A DNA stretch of 64,000 bases from positions 1,707,501 to 1,771,500 of the forward strand of contig JBAIZL010000058.1 of assembly GCA_036971475.1 (NCBI GenBank), given 5' to 3'. Below the pieces are notes generated by a model. That model made no database searches. It saw only the letters and a list, made by a program, of their open reading frames with translations, and was not told where the DNA came from. This document shows positions 45,483-56,490 of this stretch, one piece after another; the first letter of the stretch is position 1; the number at the start of each line of letters is the position of its first letter. The stretch is from Prosapia bicincta (lineage: Eukaryota; Arthropoda; Insecta; Hemiptera; Cercopidae). Made by a program: the position numbers and the translations under genes.

Positions 45483-45715
45483 TTACCGAGTATAGTATAC
45501 CCTATAATAAACAGTTTTTGATCTCCAAAAACTGTAAGAATTATCAAACTTGAGTAGATATACTCCTTGGCCAGGATAAGTATGACTTCCTGCATATACT
45601 TCATCTTGACAATCTCTTCGGTAGACAGGTACTATCACAGACAATGACGGCTTCTCAAGTAAAGATTTGGGGGAAATCGCACCCCTTTCCAAGTCACTTG
45701 ATAGACCAGCAAAAA
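45483..45715 (-). CDS. ACBD3: ACBD3 (GCP60), last coding exon: end of the GOLD domain
   Basis: After the acceptor CTGTTTTAG the exon enters in phase 1 and encodes 76 residues ending at TAA (45485-45483). It contains [20 protein letters not shown], then [20 protein letters not shown] and [10 protein letters not shown] at the C terminus. This is the near-invariant end of ACBD3, whose GOLD domain is a beta sandwich on the cytosolic face of the Golgi and binds the golgin giantin; ACBD3 also recruits PI4-kinase beta. The [14 protein letters not shown] motif marks the closing GOLD strands. The previous exon (54611-54674) lies 8.9 kb away because the intron is full of transposons. Identification is from sequence similarity to known ACBD3 and is strong. 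Confidence 0.92.
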
Positions 45716-46265
45716 CTAAAACAGAAAGTTAATATAAGTTTCTTCTTGCTGGAATATTCAATAAGAATTCATGGTGTTTAGTCTAAGGGTAACTAAAACA
45801 TTCAAATCTTCTGAACTGGAAGTTTTCCAAATGTATAGCTGGTATCAGAGTATAAGACGTGAATACTAAGAGAACAGTAATCAATCCTAATCTATACAAA
45901 TATTGGTTCAAATACATACAAGTATTGTTAGAGCCAGTGTAAAAAGTCCAACAGAAACATAATGTACTTAATATGTAAAAATATACTGAAGGGACAGAGG
46001 ACAAAATTATCTAAATATAACAAGTCTATAAGTCTGAGAAAGATCAAGTCCAATTAGAGTTGGTCTTTATCGTAGCAGAATTTTGGAATTGATTGAGAAA
46101 TACTCTTACTACAAAAGTATGTTAAAAACAATTATAAAATTTAATAAATAAAAAAAACTAATGCATAAACCATTTCAATGGAAAGTAATTGTAATATTTT
46201 TTATTTCATCTTCAATTTGAGCAAGTCTACAAATATTTATACTTCAAAACATTAACATGACATTT
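45716..46265 (-). other. ACBD3 intron sequence
   Basis: AT-rich intronic sequence between the last exon and the hAT insertion. No feature beyond the splice acceptor at its left end was seen. Confidence 0.6.
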
Positions 46266-46273
46266 ATCTAGAG

Positions 46274-48966
46274 CAGTGGTTCCCAACAAAATAGTGTAGG
46301 GGACCCCCTACATTTACATGGGAATGCTGGGGACCCCAGAAAATTTTTTAAAATCAAACACCTGAAAATGACATTTTGTACTATTCTGGTACCTAAAAGT
46401 AGGGGGTTTTCTATGTTAATTTTCTTGCAATAAAAAGTCAAAACAGGTAATATTTGCAAGAAGTATTTGAATTAGTATTAAAAATCAATGTAAATACAAG
46501 TAGAACGGCAAAGGAGTGACAAATTAGCTTTAAAATATTTATTAATCTTATTGTACATATAAAGAACCAAGTAAAAATTTTACATACAATAACAATACCA
46601 TCGTCCCATTTAACATTTGGAGAAGGGCAAGAATGTCTATCTTCGATTTGTATCTCCAGTTCCTAATATTGACTACTAATGTGACAAGTTAAATCTCTTT
46701 TTTGACTTAATAAGTTCTGAGATGTTGGGTTGAATGCTTGATACTTTGACCTGAAAATCGTACTGCATATCGAGCCGGTTTCTGTATTTGTTTTTCATGA
46801 AGCACATGGTAGAAAATGCTTGTTCACAACGATATGTTGTTACAAATGGAAGGAGTGTCTTGAGGGCTTTGCTGCTAAGGTCGTGATGACATTCATGGGC
46901 CATTAGCCAAAATTCAATGAGTTTTGTATCATCAAAGACATTTTTCATTGTCCCATTACTTGTTAAATCGACAAGTTCATCTTGTTCCTTATCTGTGATA
47001 GTAGAAATGCTCTCAATATCCCGGCAATTAAATGGATTTCTGACCCAATCATAATTGGAATCTAATTCTGGAAAATATTCTCCAAATGTAGCTGACAGAC
47101 CTCGAAGATGTTCACCTATTTCACCTGTGAATTGTTGAGGTAAACTGACATCAGCTGATTCAATGAATTGTTGCAGAGTGGGAAAGTTTGTGGTGGAACC
47201 TTTCTCAATACATGTTGCCCATATCTGACACTTTTTTATCATAGCACTAACTTTATCGTGGACTTGAAACATATCAACATTGTTTCCTTGTAGACTTTGA
47301 TTTAAGATATTCATATGATCGAAAATATCAGCTAGGTAGGCTACTGTTCAAAGCTGCAAAAAGTCAGTGAGGAAACCCTCATATTGGCTTCCACTAAGAA
47401 AGACAAGAACCTCATCTCTAAGTTCAAAAAACCTGTTCAAAACTCTTCCACGTGAAAGCCAGCGGACTTCAGTGTGAACAAGGAGTTGGTCATGCTCACT
47501 TCCCATTTCCTTGCATAGCAATGAAAATAATCTAGATTGAAGGGGGCGAGTTTTGATGTAGTTAACCACTTTTACAACCTCATTGAAAGTTTTTTGCATT
47601 GTTTCTGGTAACCTCTTTACTACTAGAGCTTCACGATGAATAAAGCAATGTGTCCATTTTACGTTTGGCGCAACAACTTTGATACGAGCATGTAGCCCTG
47701 TTTTCTGACCAGACATTGTTTTTGCCCCGTCTGTAGACAAGCCAACACATTTACTCCAGGCAATGTTGTGTTTCTTAAAAAAATCGTCGAGTTCGTTAAA
47801 AATGGCTTCCGCAGTTGTGTGAAGTAATTCACATGACATGAGGAAGTCTTCATGTAATTGTTTTTCAAATATAAAGCGGACAAATACCAACATTATAGCT
47901 TTTTTTGATATGTCTGTACTTTCATCCAATTGCAGGGCAAACATATTACACTTAGATAGTTTTGAGAATAAATTATCCTCAATATTACTTGCCATATCGG
48001 AAATTCTCCGTTGTACTGTATTATTTGATAGGGGAACAGTACTCATAATTTTTGCAGCAGAATCACCTAACATTCTTTTACATAATATTACAGCTGCCGG
48101 CAAAATCAGCTCTTCGGCAATTGTGTGAGCTTTCCCAGACTTTGCCACAAGTTGGGAAACTTCGTATGATGCTATGGTTGCATTTTCACTTGAACTTATT
48201 CCAGCACTTACTGACATTAATTTTTTGCTGTTTTTAAGTTCAACCAACTTAATTTTAAAAAACTCTGCAGACTTACTTTTACAGTCCGGATGCTTTGTTT
48301 CTAAATGGCGACGTAGTTTAGCAGGTTTCATGGCTTCATTAGAAAGTATTTCAAAACAAATAACACACTGTGGTTTAGGTTCATTTTCAGTCCCAGAATA
48401 CGTGAATCCCAACGATAAATAATCCCTATTGTATTTTCTTACTTTAGCCGAGACACTGTTTTTCGAGAGGTTATGTTCGTCTGACACTGACTGCACATTC
48501 ACTGGAATAATGTCATCGCCATCTTCTTTAACTTCCGATCTGTCCCTTTTTAAAGTACCACACTTTAACCACTTATCCATGATTACTATCCCAAACAACA
48601 CTCGTAGTATTACGCCAAATGAACTTGTTATGTACAGTTTGTAACAAAACAAACACTTCTAATGACAATGTCAGCGCACTGGTGGCTAGTAGACAGACGA
48701 CTAGACTAGACAGAGTAGACCCTAGCGCAAGCTCGCTGCAAGCGGCATTCAGTGTAACTACGTTTGTCAAACTCAAGGTCAATAGACGTCGTCAACGCGC
48801 TGTGAGTTTCCATACATAGCAATCACAGGCGCTGTCACACCATTTTGTGTTATGCGTGCCTGTGTTTGCATTACGCGGCAAGAAACGTTTGTGGTCATTC
48901 TGCGGACCCCCTACGATGGCTTTGCGGACCACCAGGGGTCCGCGGACCACCTGTTGGGAACCACTG
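46274..48966 (-). mobile_element. Nearly intact hAT transposon in the ACBD3 intron
   Basis: 2,693 bp with inverted termini CAGTGGTTCCCAACA at both ends, flanked by ATCTAGAG (46266-46273) and GTCTAGAG (48967-48974), an 8-bp duplication with one change. It encodes a Charlie/ZBED-type transposase in the same direction as ACBD3. Near-intact termini, duplication and coding region suggest fairly recent insertion. Confidence 0.92.
46676..48580 (-). pseudogene. hAT (Charlie/ZBED5-like) transposase with one in-frame stop
   Basis: From MDKWLKCGT at 48580 the frame runs to 46676, about 634 codons, broken only by TGA at 47350-47348; both halves are in the same frame. It has an N-terminal BED zinc finger (PQCVICFEILSNEAM, then RRHLETKHP), the RNase H-like core with FALQLDESTDIS and VGLSTDGAKTMSG (first two acidic residues), the HCFIHREALV motif, and a C-terminal dimerisation region (LLPFVTTYRCEQAFSTM, RNRLDM). 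An upstream in-frame ATG at 48652 adds 24 residues that do not look like the family. The stop lies between the core and the LADIF-type segment. Such proteins catalyse cut-and-paste transposition; this copy would make a truncated protein unless the stop is read through or polymorphic. Confidence 0.9.
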
Positions 48967-49217
48967 GTCTAGAGAAGCACTCACTTCTTTGTTTGTTCAA
49001 TGAGGATGGTTGTTTCAGTAGACGTGTTCTATTTAGTTCACAATGAGACACATCTCCCAAAACAGTAGTAGTTATTAAACAAAAAAGTAAGTTGTACTCA
49101 AGGCAAGTGTCACATATTAGTACATGTTTGGTTGTTTAAGTATAGGAAAATAATTTATTCGTAAATCTACAAAATTTTTAAAGAAAATGGCCTCACAGTT
49201 TCCATCAAGTTATTTAA

Positions 49218-50235
49218 CCCTCAGGTAGGCGCACGATCTACTGGTGTAGGCCAGAGTTTTTGTTTATGCTGCAATTCACCTCCTAAAACTAGTGGAGAGA
49301 AACCTACGTCATTAGCTTCTCACTGAGTCGGTGATTGTCAGTCAGAGGGTGTGCGTTTGGTAATTGTTTACGACTAAAGTTGTTTGGGCTACGCCTGTAG
49401 ACTGTGCGACCTTTTGTGGGAATCAAAGCAGGTTATCATCTGCAGGTATTTTGGATGAACTTATGCGTAATTGCTAATCAGATGAAGAGAAAACCGCCGT
49501 ATCTTACTACACTAAACCTAAGAAGGCAGCAGTACTTCTGTCCAAGATGCATGAAGACCACAAGATTGACAAAGATTAAGAGGATTTACAGAAACCCGAA
49601 ACAATTACTTTTTATAACAAGACAAAAATTAGAGTTAACATATTAGACCAAATGTGTACCAAATACGATGTAGCAAGAAATACGAAACGATGGCTTATGG
49701 TTCTATTTTTTGATCTTCTAAATATAGCAGCCATCAATGTGTCCAGAATTTACAAATATTTCTTGGGATCTAATCGTTCCTAAAATAAGAGAAAAGGTTA
49801 ATGTTACTATGCTACCTAGTAGTTGACCTAAAATGTATTTATTTGGTAAAAAACACTTTTTTATATATAACAATGTGTTTTTAATGTTTTTTTTTTTAAA
49901 TCTGTATACTATCTCTGATAAATTATATTTGAAAATAAATGAGTTTTATAGTATCATTATCCTAAATTTTTTAAAATTGTATGCTCATAAAGTTATGTGT
50001 ATTTTATGGCGTAAAATTAATATAATCAGATTACAACTGTATAACCTATTTAAAATTAGAATCTTACATTAATTTTTTTACAAATATGTTAAAAAGTATA
50101 ATAGGAAACAGTTACGACTATAACACATGGACAATTTTTTTTTTTAATAATACATTTTTAATAAAAGGAGAGTGGGTTACAGTGGTAGCCCATGCGCCTA
50201 AATGTGTTACTTTTAACCATGTGCCTACCAAAGGG
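49218..50235 (+). mobile_element. piggyBac-type relic
   Basis: Flanked by TTAA at 49214-49217 and 50236-50239, with termini CCCTCAGGTAGGCGCACG and CATGTGCCTACCAAAGGG that are inverted matches over GGTAGGC. It is 1,018 bp long and contains only the 3' part of a transposase gene, so it is an internally deleted, non-autonomous copy. Confidence 0.85.
49500..49740 (+). pseudogene. piggyBac transposase C-terminal fragment
   Basis: Plus-strand pieces read VLLSKMHEDHKID, KPETITFYNKTKIRVNILDQ, MCTKYDVARNTKRW and LNIAAINVS. These match the conserved YNKTKGGVDTLDQ and RRTRRWP region of piggyBac transposases, which cut at TTAA. Frame breaks separate the first pieces, the expected GGVDTLD is RVNILD, and no start region remains. 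Confidence 0.8.
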
Positions 50236-50239
50236 TTAA

Positions 50240-51430
50240 TTATCTAGATAGTATTATTTAACCAGCACTAACATTAAAACACAGTTTCTTGGGTGTCACG
50301 TTGAAATTTTCTAAAGGTTAAAGGAAAGCTTTGGAACGTGCAACAATATGAAACACAAGATTTAAAAATTAAAACATATCTTTATATAAATAGGTAGACT
50401 AAGTAATTTTTATACTTACAATATCCTTACTACTTCTATGGCTTAAAAAAAAAAAAAAAAACTGAAATTAATAATAATGAACACAATTTTGGGATTTCAC
50501 CCTGAAGGTGGAAAAACAGAGAAATAATATGTAGCCAATATTACTGAAATTATAGTACCTCTTATATCCTTTATTTATGTTATTTATGCAACAATTATTT
50601 GAACCATAATTTTTGCCGCTGGATAGAGTTTGACATATTTTTATACTACCTTGACTATTTTTTTCATTACAGAGTGACTAATCTTGCTATTTATTTCATT
50701 ATCATCTGTTACTTCATAAAGGCTCACTAGAAAGGAAGTGCTACATTCATAATTTCTGAGCATGAACTATATTTTTTTTGTCATGCTAATCCTTCACATT
50801 GCATGGTAACACCTCACATAAACTTTTTTCAAAATAAAACTTGTTAAAATGGGCCTAAATCCATCTAGATGCAGAAGTAACATCATACCGAATTCTTAGA
50901 AGAGGCAGACTGAAACCAAAGTTGTTCTCGGAACGGCAGAATGTTTGAATCCATCGATCTCCTTAATCCACGACAAGACTTAAGCACTGTGGTTGCCCCC
51001 TTTCGAGTTCAGAAATTATTGATTTATTACATTCATATATCAAAAGACACCACATGAGTCTTGTAATAAGAACAAGGCCATGAATCCAAGCCTTTCTAGA
51101 TATGGGCATAGAAATAAAAGCTTCTACTATTTTAATGCCTGACCTAAAGCTAGAATTCAATGTGTAACCAATGTCAGTTTAACCGTTACACTGTAAAAAC
51201 GTTCCACCTTTACATTGTACATCCCTAGAAATCTGAAAGGGATACTAGAAATGATTTCATTCATTGGTTGATTGTTGATCATCAATTGAGGATTTATAAG
51301 ACCAAACACCGAATTCCTTCTAGCCAGACACAACACAATAATTGCAAAACTTTATTGTTGTTCATGACAAGCTGGATATTATTCATTTATTACAATTTTA
51401 AATTACTTGCAACCAGACATTCCATTAATA
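50240..51430 (-). other. ACBD3 intron, no recognised feature
   Basis: AT-rich sequence with a poly-A run near 50443-50460. No coding or repeat signal that I can name. Confidence 0.5.
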
Positions 51431-51530
51431 TGAGTTGTTAAATTAGACTTGCAGATAATGTTTTCGTCTTACGACATCTTCAGCCTAGGTAACGTTTTCA
51501 TCTTTAGGACGAAATACGATATATTGTTTT
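51431..51530 (-). mobile_element. PLE flank fragment with hammerhead-like cores
   Basis: On the minus strand CTGAAGA (plus 51477-51483) is followed by GTC-GTAA-GAC and GAAAAC. Just before it lies GAAAACGTTA and the palindrome CCTAGG, which could be stem I of a preceding ribozyme unit. The stems downstream do not close well. It abuts the truncated Tigger C. Confidence 0.4.
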
Positions 51531-52581
51531 CCATATTGTGGACGTTATAAAGAGATAACAATCTTTTGAACTTGTCAAACCAGCCTTTACTTGCTGAAAA
51601 TGATTGACTGTTGGTATGTTCACCACAGTTTTGAACAAATTATTCATACAATCTCCCAGCTTTTTCACAAATAAAAATTAAAGTCAGAGGCATCCTTTTC
51701 TTGATTAATAATTTTTCAATTTTTTCAATGTTTATGTCGCGACACACTGAGGTAAATTTCACAGATTGACTAGTCCTTTCTCTGACATTCCCCTGTATAC
51801 TTTCTTCATTTTTGTTTATATAACGCACTGTTGACTTGCTAAAGCTAAAATGCTTTGAGGCAGATGCTATGCTTTCCTCACATTTTAAATTACCTAAAAG
51901 GTCAATTTTCTTAATCAACGGCATAAGTTTTTTTTGCCTTTTCTTATCCCTATCAAAGTTTTATGACATCATGGCTTGGACAAACAATTTAAGGAAAAGA
52001 TAAAACTAAACAAAACAAATTCACGATTCATAAATCCACAAGTAGATATGACTTGCCAAAACTAGCAAACACAACAAGCAAATGCAACAACTGTTTGGTA
52101 ACTGACAGGTAAACAAAACCTGAGTCAGTTACGGGCGCCGGATATGATTATCAATGTTTAGATTTTGAAATCTATTAAATTAGAAGTAAGCAGACAGAGG
52201 TGATGCTAAACTTATATATGATATAACTAATAAACTATACATATTATGGAGTTGAATGCGGGGGCCAGATTGACTCATCGTTGTTTGTTAGTGACTATAA
52301 TGCCACTTGTTATAAATAAGGAATGCCTATCTTTTGAGCACTAGGCTTAGTAGAGTACAGTATAATGGATGTTTGGGGAATAATCACATTTTTTTTGTAA
52401 TAAGTAACTATAGTACTGTACAAAATAAAAAGGATAAGAACACATAACCCTATAACTTGCAGAGTAATTATACTATCTTCTTTTTAAAAAATATGATACA
52501 TATTAGACCAACCTGTAATTTTGCTAACTACGGATAAACAAAACTGCAAATACCAAATCCATGAATAAGCAGGGCCTACTG
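51531..52581 (-). mobile_element. Tigger-like relic C (5' end only)
   Basis: The right terminus is CAGTAGGCCCTGCTTATTCA read on the minus strand from 52581, next to TA (52582-52583). Inside is the N-terminal part of the transposase. The DDE half is missing; PLE-type sequence begins at the broken end. Confidence 0.8.
51540..51924 (-). pseudogene. Tigger transposase N-terminal DNA-binding region
   Basis: From MPLIKKIDLLGNLKCEE at 51924 the frame contains the CENP-B-type helix-turn-helix (SASKHFSFSKSTVRYINKN), a linker (IEKIEKLLIKKRMPLTL) and, after a frame break past 51640, FSASKGWFDKFKRLLSLYNV. That is the order in pogo/Tigger proteins: first HTH, second CENP-B HTH, FxASxGWFxRF motif. These domains bind the terminal repeats. 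The frame is too short and broken to be functional. Confidence 0.82.
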
Positions 52582-52590
52582 TAGACTTAA

Positions 52591-52777
52591 AACGTTCATT
52601 GCCAAGCTAGAAATTGGAATTTTGTGTGGTGGCCGCTATAATAATTCACTTAGAATTTGGATAGCAACGGCCACGCGATATCGGTCATCCGGTAAGACCT
52701 GGCACCACGCGATATCGGTCATCCGGTCCCGGTAAGACCTGGCACCACGCGATATCTCGTGATTGGCAATGAACGTG
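52591..52777. mobile_element. 187-bp TTAA-flanked MITE with internal repeats
   Basis: TTAA at 52587-52590 and 52778-52781 flank inverted termini (ACGTTCATTGCCAA / TTGGCAATGAACGT). Internally CCACGCGATATCGGTCATCC occurs in two and a half copies about 48-53 bp apart, one with an inserted CCCGGT. It fits a piggyBac-type MITE. Confidence 0.75.
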
Positions 52778-52781
52778 TTAA

Positions 52782-54142
52782 AAAGTAAATATAATAAAAA
52801 TAAATTATTTTTCAAACTCTTTAAATTATTTAATTATTTCACATAGATACAATTAAACTAAATTTCACAGATATTCTTGAAATTTATAGTCTTTATGTAA
52901 GACATAGTCTTAATATTATAGAAATATTACCTCCAATACTCATGTACCTTTAGTAACTGGTCAGCCTGGGACATTGCTAATTATTTTTTTCAGTAAATTC
53001 AGGGATTTGTTCCTCTGGAAAATTTATATTACAACCTTATGAGCAAGCCAGATCAAATGTGAAATGAATGACCGAAAATGTTATAGAAAAAGCTTAAGTA
53101 TTGTAACACTCTTAAGTAATTGGGTATTACATATAAAAGAATTTATATTTTTAATTTTTACTTAATAATAAGATTAAGCCGACATAAAAGAAAATTTTTG
53201 TTTTCTATGTGAACACTTGGTACTGTAACGTAGGGAGTAAGGCGCTCCTAGCGGGCAAATCATGTAAAATATCGTACGAGGTGGTGAGTTAAGGGAATTG
53301 GTCGAAATCACACCATGTTACGTGAACATGGTTTGACTTCAGGAACCAATGAAATACGAATATAAAGTGGGGGATACTGGCGAGACGGGCTTCGCGCGAA
53401 TATCCCACTCCCTATTTCAAGAGAGGTCTTTGGATGAGACAGTTGTGAAGGGCAGATTACCCCAATATTTCGGACATTTTTTAGAAAACCAGCAATCATT
53501 CAAGAATTAAATATGCTGAGACCGGCAGTACTTCAATAAGTGGTACGTAAGGAAGGAGGCAAAGCATTTAGATGAGTTTCTTTAAATAAATTTTGTACCT
53601 TTTCGTGTAAGTGCAGTTATGTGAAAGTGATGTACTGTGCTAAATTGAAAGTAATAGTGTGATACAAGCTATGTGGTTGACAAGGTACGTTTTAGTGTAA
53701 TAGGGATAAATGTATCGTAATATTACCTAAATTAAATACCGACATGACAATTGTATAACACATAAACGGTACCTACTATTGTTCCTTGATTGTTAGATTA
53801 AAAAAAAACTAAATTTTATTACTTAACTTACCACCTAACAGTACTTTCAATGATATTTAACTTGTAGTAATAAATTAGTTGGCAGTAATTTAATAGGTGA
53901 TTTCTTAACAAAATGATTTGTAATTAGTATAAATTCTAACATTTCACATTTCACATTACAAATACATTTTTATTGTATTTTAAACATTCAATAGTTATTA
54001 CGAACGTAACCTAATTCTATCTTCAAGATTTGGAAGGGCGTTACAGATAGACAGTCCCTACCTGAGCTGTGACGTAGGACTAGATGCCCTTGTAAGTAAA
54101 TATCAATTGTTGGAATAAGCCAATTAACATATTAAATAGAGA
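52782..54142 (-). other. ACBD3 intron, no recognised feature
   Basis: AT-rich, with a GC-richer patch at 53220-53470 lacking a recognisable coding frame or terminal repeats. Confidence 0.5.
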
Positions 54143-54226
54143 TTGACAGACTTACCTTGGTAAGAGTCCACTCTGTAGTTTTGAAATAGACTACAGAGTG
54201 GACTCTTACCAAGGTAAGTCTGTCAG
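54143..54226. mobile_element. Small hairpin, family D, shorter copy
   Basis: Arms of about 36 bp (54143-54178 and 54190-54226) containing CTTACCTTGGTAAGAGTCCA, identical in type to the outer part of the hairpin at 43186-43547. The right flank TCTCCTAGTCCAAAAAATC matches it too. The ribozyme-like centre is missing. Confidence 0.8.
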
Positions 54227-54610
54227 TCTCCTAGTCCAAAAAATCTAAATAATCTTTACCAACCAAAACTAATATTAAATAGAGATAAATTCCTAGATAC
54301 AAGGGCAGAACGTTACAGTATTATAGTAAGAGCTAAAACATTCTGAAAATGTTTTACAGTATACCATCTTTACTTTATAAATAAAGAAAGGCAAACATAA
54401 CAAAATGCAATGCGGCATGACTTTTATTAAGCAAAACTTAATGGAGGTATATTTTATTTTAATTAAAATTAAAAGTGAAAAACAATACAAAACTTTTATT
54501 TTATGTGTTGGTATAAAATTAACTTGTTTACAATGTATTTCAATGCTGAAAATTATATTTCTAAAACAACTTTATCTCTACTAAATTTAACAAACCTGTT
54601 TTTGATTTAC

Positions 54611-54674
54611 CTTCGTCATCTTCATCCAGTTCGTAGTCTTCATCTTCTTCACTCTCAGACACATGTACAGAGAC
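54611..54674 (-). CDS. ACBD3: ACBD3, exon with the acidic loop of the GOLD domain
   Basis: A 64-nt exon between AAAAG acceptor and GTAAAT donor. It encodes VSVHVSESEEDEDYELDEDD and E, leaving one base for the next exon. ACBD3 proteins have this order: a short strand (VSVHVSES) followed by an acidic stretch inserted in the GOLD domain. It joins in phase 0 to the preceding exon (ending PTNQ at 57330) and in phase 1 to the last exon. Both splice sites are consistent. Confidence 0.9.
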
Positions 54675-55399
54675 CTTTTAAAAATATATAATTAAATAAA
54701 CTTTATTCAAAGCAATAATTATATTTGTTTAGTGATCAAACGATGAGTTAAAATCAATTCATGATACAGACACTTCATTAAGTAAAATTAATTAATAAAC
54801 ACTAGAAATATAAAATGTTTGCCCCTTAATTTTCAATACACATTAAAACAATGTTGTTTAAAGGATATTTTGTGAAATTTACAAAATACTGAAATATTAT
54901 TGATGTAACCTGTTACTTAGGATGTATACACTTAAAAATGTAAATACACTTAATTAAACTGTATGAATAAATCTTCTGCTTATAAGCAGAAAGATGTTAA
55001 CTAATTTATTTTTATTTCATTTCTCCCACAATTACCCTCCCTTGAGAACAGACACAAACTGAATCCATAATTAAGAAAATGCACAGAACTAAAAAAAAGT
55101 GGTTCAGCAGAACTTAAAACTCCTTTCTCAGTAAGTGTAATACATCTAAAGTAATTTCTGTTTTGTATAAATCTTATAATTTCTTTTGTACTTTTTGTTT
55201 AAAAAATGATAAAACAATAATATTTCGTCTTCTTGTGTGTTTATTTAAACCTCTCTATCTTATAATGTTGTCGGACACCGATGATCATCATGGCGTGACT
55301 TAGCGATGTAAATATTTATACAACAAGGTGCTGTGTTGGTCATGTTGCGGGCTTACTATGCATTCCCTGTTCAAGATCAATCTTCCAAATGAATGTAAA
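54675..55399 (-). other. ACBD3 intron, no recognised feature
   Basis: AT-rich intronic DNA. A GTCGGACACCGATGATCATC block near 55270 resembles sequence near 56635-56780 and may be a MITE remnant. Confidence 0.4.
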
Positions 55400-55680
55400 A
55401 GGTTAAGATTTTTATTGTATTTTTTTCAATATAAATTTAAGGTTACAATTCTATATTTATACTGTGGGGGTTGCCACGCCCATTTATCAAAACAAAAGTT
55501 AACACTACTTCAAACATGATACATCAAATAGAAATTTTATACCTAACTCAATAATTACAATAACATTCTTATCAATACACATAATTACATATAAAAAAAA
55601 TATATAATTAATAATTCAGTATTATTATTATTTCAAGATTTTAACCAAAAAGTTACTATCAACAAGTTTTTGTATGTTAT

Positions 55681-55725
55681 CCCGCTGAGGATGGTTACTT
55701 TGTAACTGAAATGTACATTGGGGTA
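55681..55725 (+). ncRNA. Hammerhead-like ribozyme, decayed stem I
   Basis: CTGAGGA at 55685-55691, stem II GGTTAC/GTAACT (loop TTT), GAAA at 55708-55711 and palindromic ATGTACAT. It is closely related to the ribozyme at 38330-38376. Stem I (CCCG against GGGG) has a mismatch at the cleavage-proximal pair, so activity is doubtful. Confidence 0.55.
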
Positions 55726-55844
55726 AATTAAAGAAAGTTTGTGGTTAAGAGGTTTTTGTGTATTTATTAGTTACTATCAAATTTTCTTGTGTCACACTAA
55801 TTATTTTAATATAGAATTTTGAGTAGGGAATGACTCATTAAGTC

Positions 55845-56040
55845 AGGAATCTACTGCCTGAAGTGTAGCAAATATCCTCTGAAATATATGGGCCATACAA
55901 AAAAAAAAAATTAAAACTGGGGCTAAAGAACATTTACCCCACGTTAAATACGAGTATAACAGACCAGAAAAATCTGCAATGGCGAAACATTCTTTAGAGA
56001 GAAAGCACAAATTTAAAGTAAACAATGTAACTTGCAAAAA
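55845..56040 (+). pseudogene. PLE GIY-YIG endonuclease fragment
   Basis: Plus-strand pieces read GIYCLKCSKYPLKYMGHT, then (after an A-run) RAKEHLPHVKYEYNRPEKSA and MAKHSLERKHKF. This matches the PLE GIY-YIG pattern GIY...YIGxT...RFKEH...SxFAxH. The YIG glycine is kept as YMGH. A homopolymer of A causes a frameshift. Confidence 0.78.
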
Positions 56041-56442
56041 AACGTTGTTAAGTGTAGTGAATTGGATGCGTGGGAAACTTTATATATTAATAGGAATACA
56101 AATAATATTGTATATAATGAGTCAGGCACTATTCAAAATTCTATATTAATGTAATTAGTGTGACACAAGAAAATTTGATTGTAACTTTTTGGTTAAAATC
56201 TTGAAATAATAATAATACTGAAATATTAATTTATCTATTTTGTTTATATGTAATTATGTGTATCGATAAGGATTTTATAGAAATGAATGAGTTAGGTATA
56301 AAATTTCTATTTGATGTATCATGTTCGAAGTAATGTTATTAACTGTTGTTTTGACAGGTGGGCGTTGCCAGTAAGGTTAGTATAAATATAGAATTGTAAC
56401 CTTACTTTCACCTTAGTTGTAAGTTAGAGTTTGTAGTAACAA

Positions 56443-56490
56443 CACTTACTGATGATGATGACCTTGTCATTGAAACGCACTTGAGTAAAT
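56443..56490 (+). ncRNA. Hammerhead-like ribozyme in PLE 3' flank
   Basis: CTGATGA at 56449-56455, stem II GATGAC/GTCATT (56457-56462 with 56466-56471, loop CTT), GAAA at 56472-56475. ACTTA upstream can pair with TGAGT downstream as stem I (one G-U). Stem III (ACGCACT) is not a good palindrome, so the copy looks degraded. Confidence 0.5.

Larger units (their letters stand above)
55400..56490 (+). mobile_element. PLE relic F: GIY-YIG between long inverted flanks
   Basis: Inverted flanks (roughly 55410-55680 with 56170-56410, and 55755-55840 with 56100-56180) surround a plus-strand GIY-YIG remnant. Hammerhead-like cores lie at 55681-55725 and 56443-56490. The overall layout matches PLE copy A2, but the sequence is from another family. 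Confidence 0.75.

Noticed and set aside
47659..48819. Plus-strand open frames opposite the hAT transposase
   Set aside because: They are antisense shadows of a long, motif-rich minus-strand frame.
50963..51160. Minus-strand 65-residue frame in the ACBD3 intron as an extra exon
   Set aside because: It does not resemble ACBD3 and would interrupt an in-phase join between the exons at 54611 and 45715.
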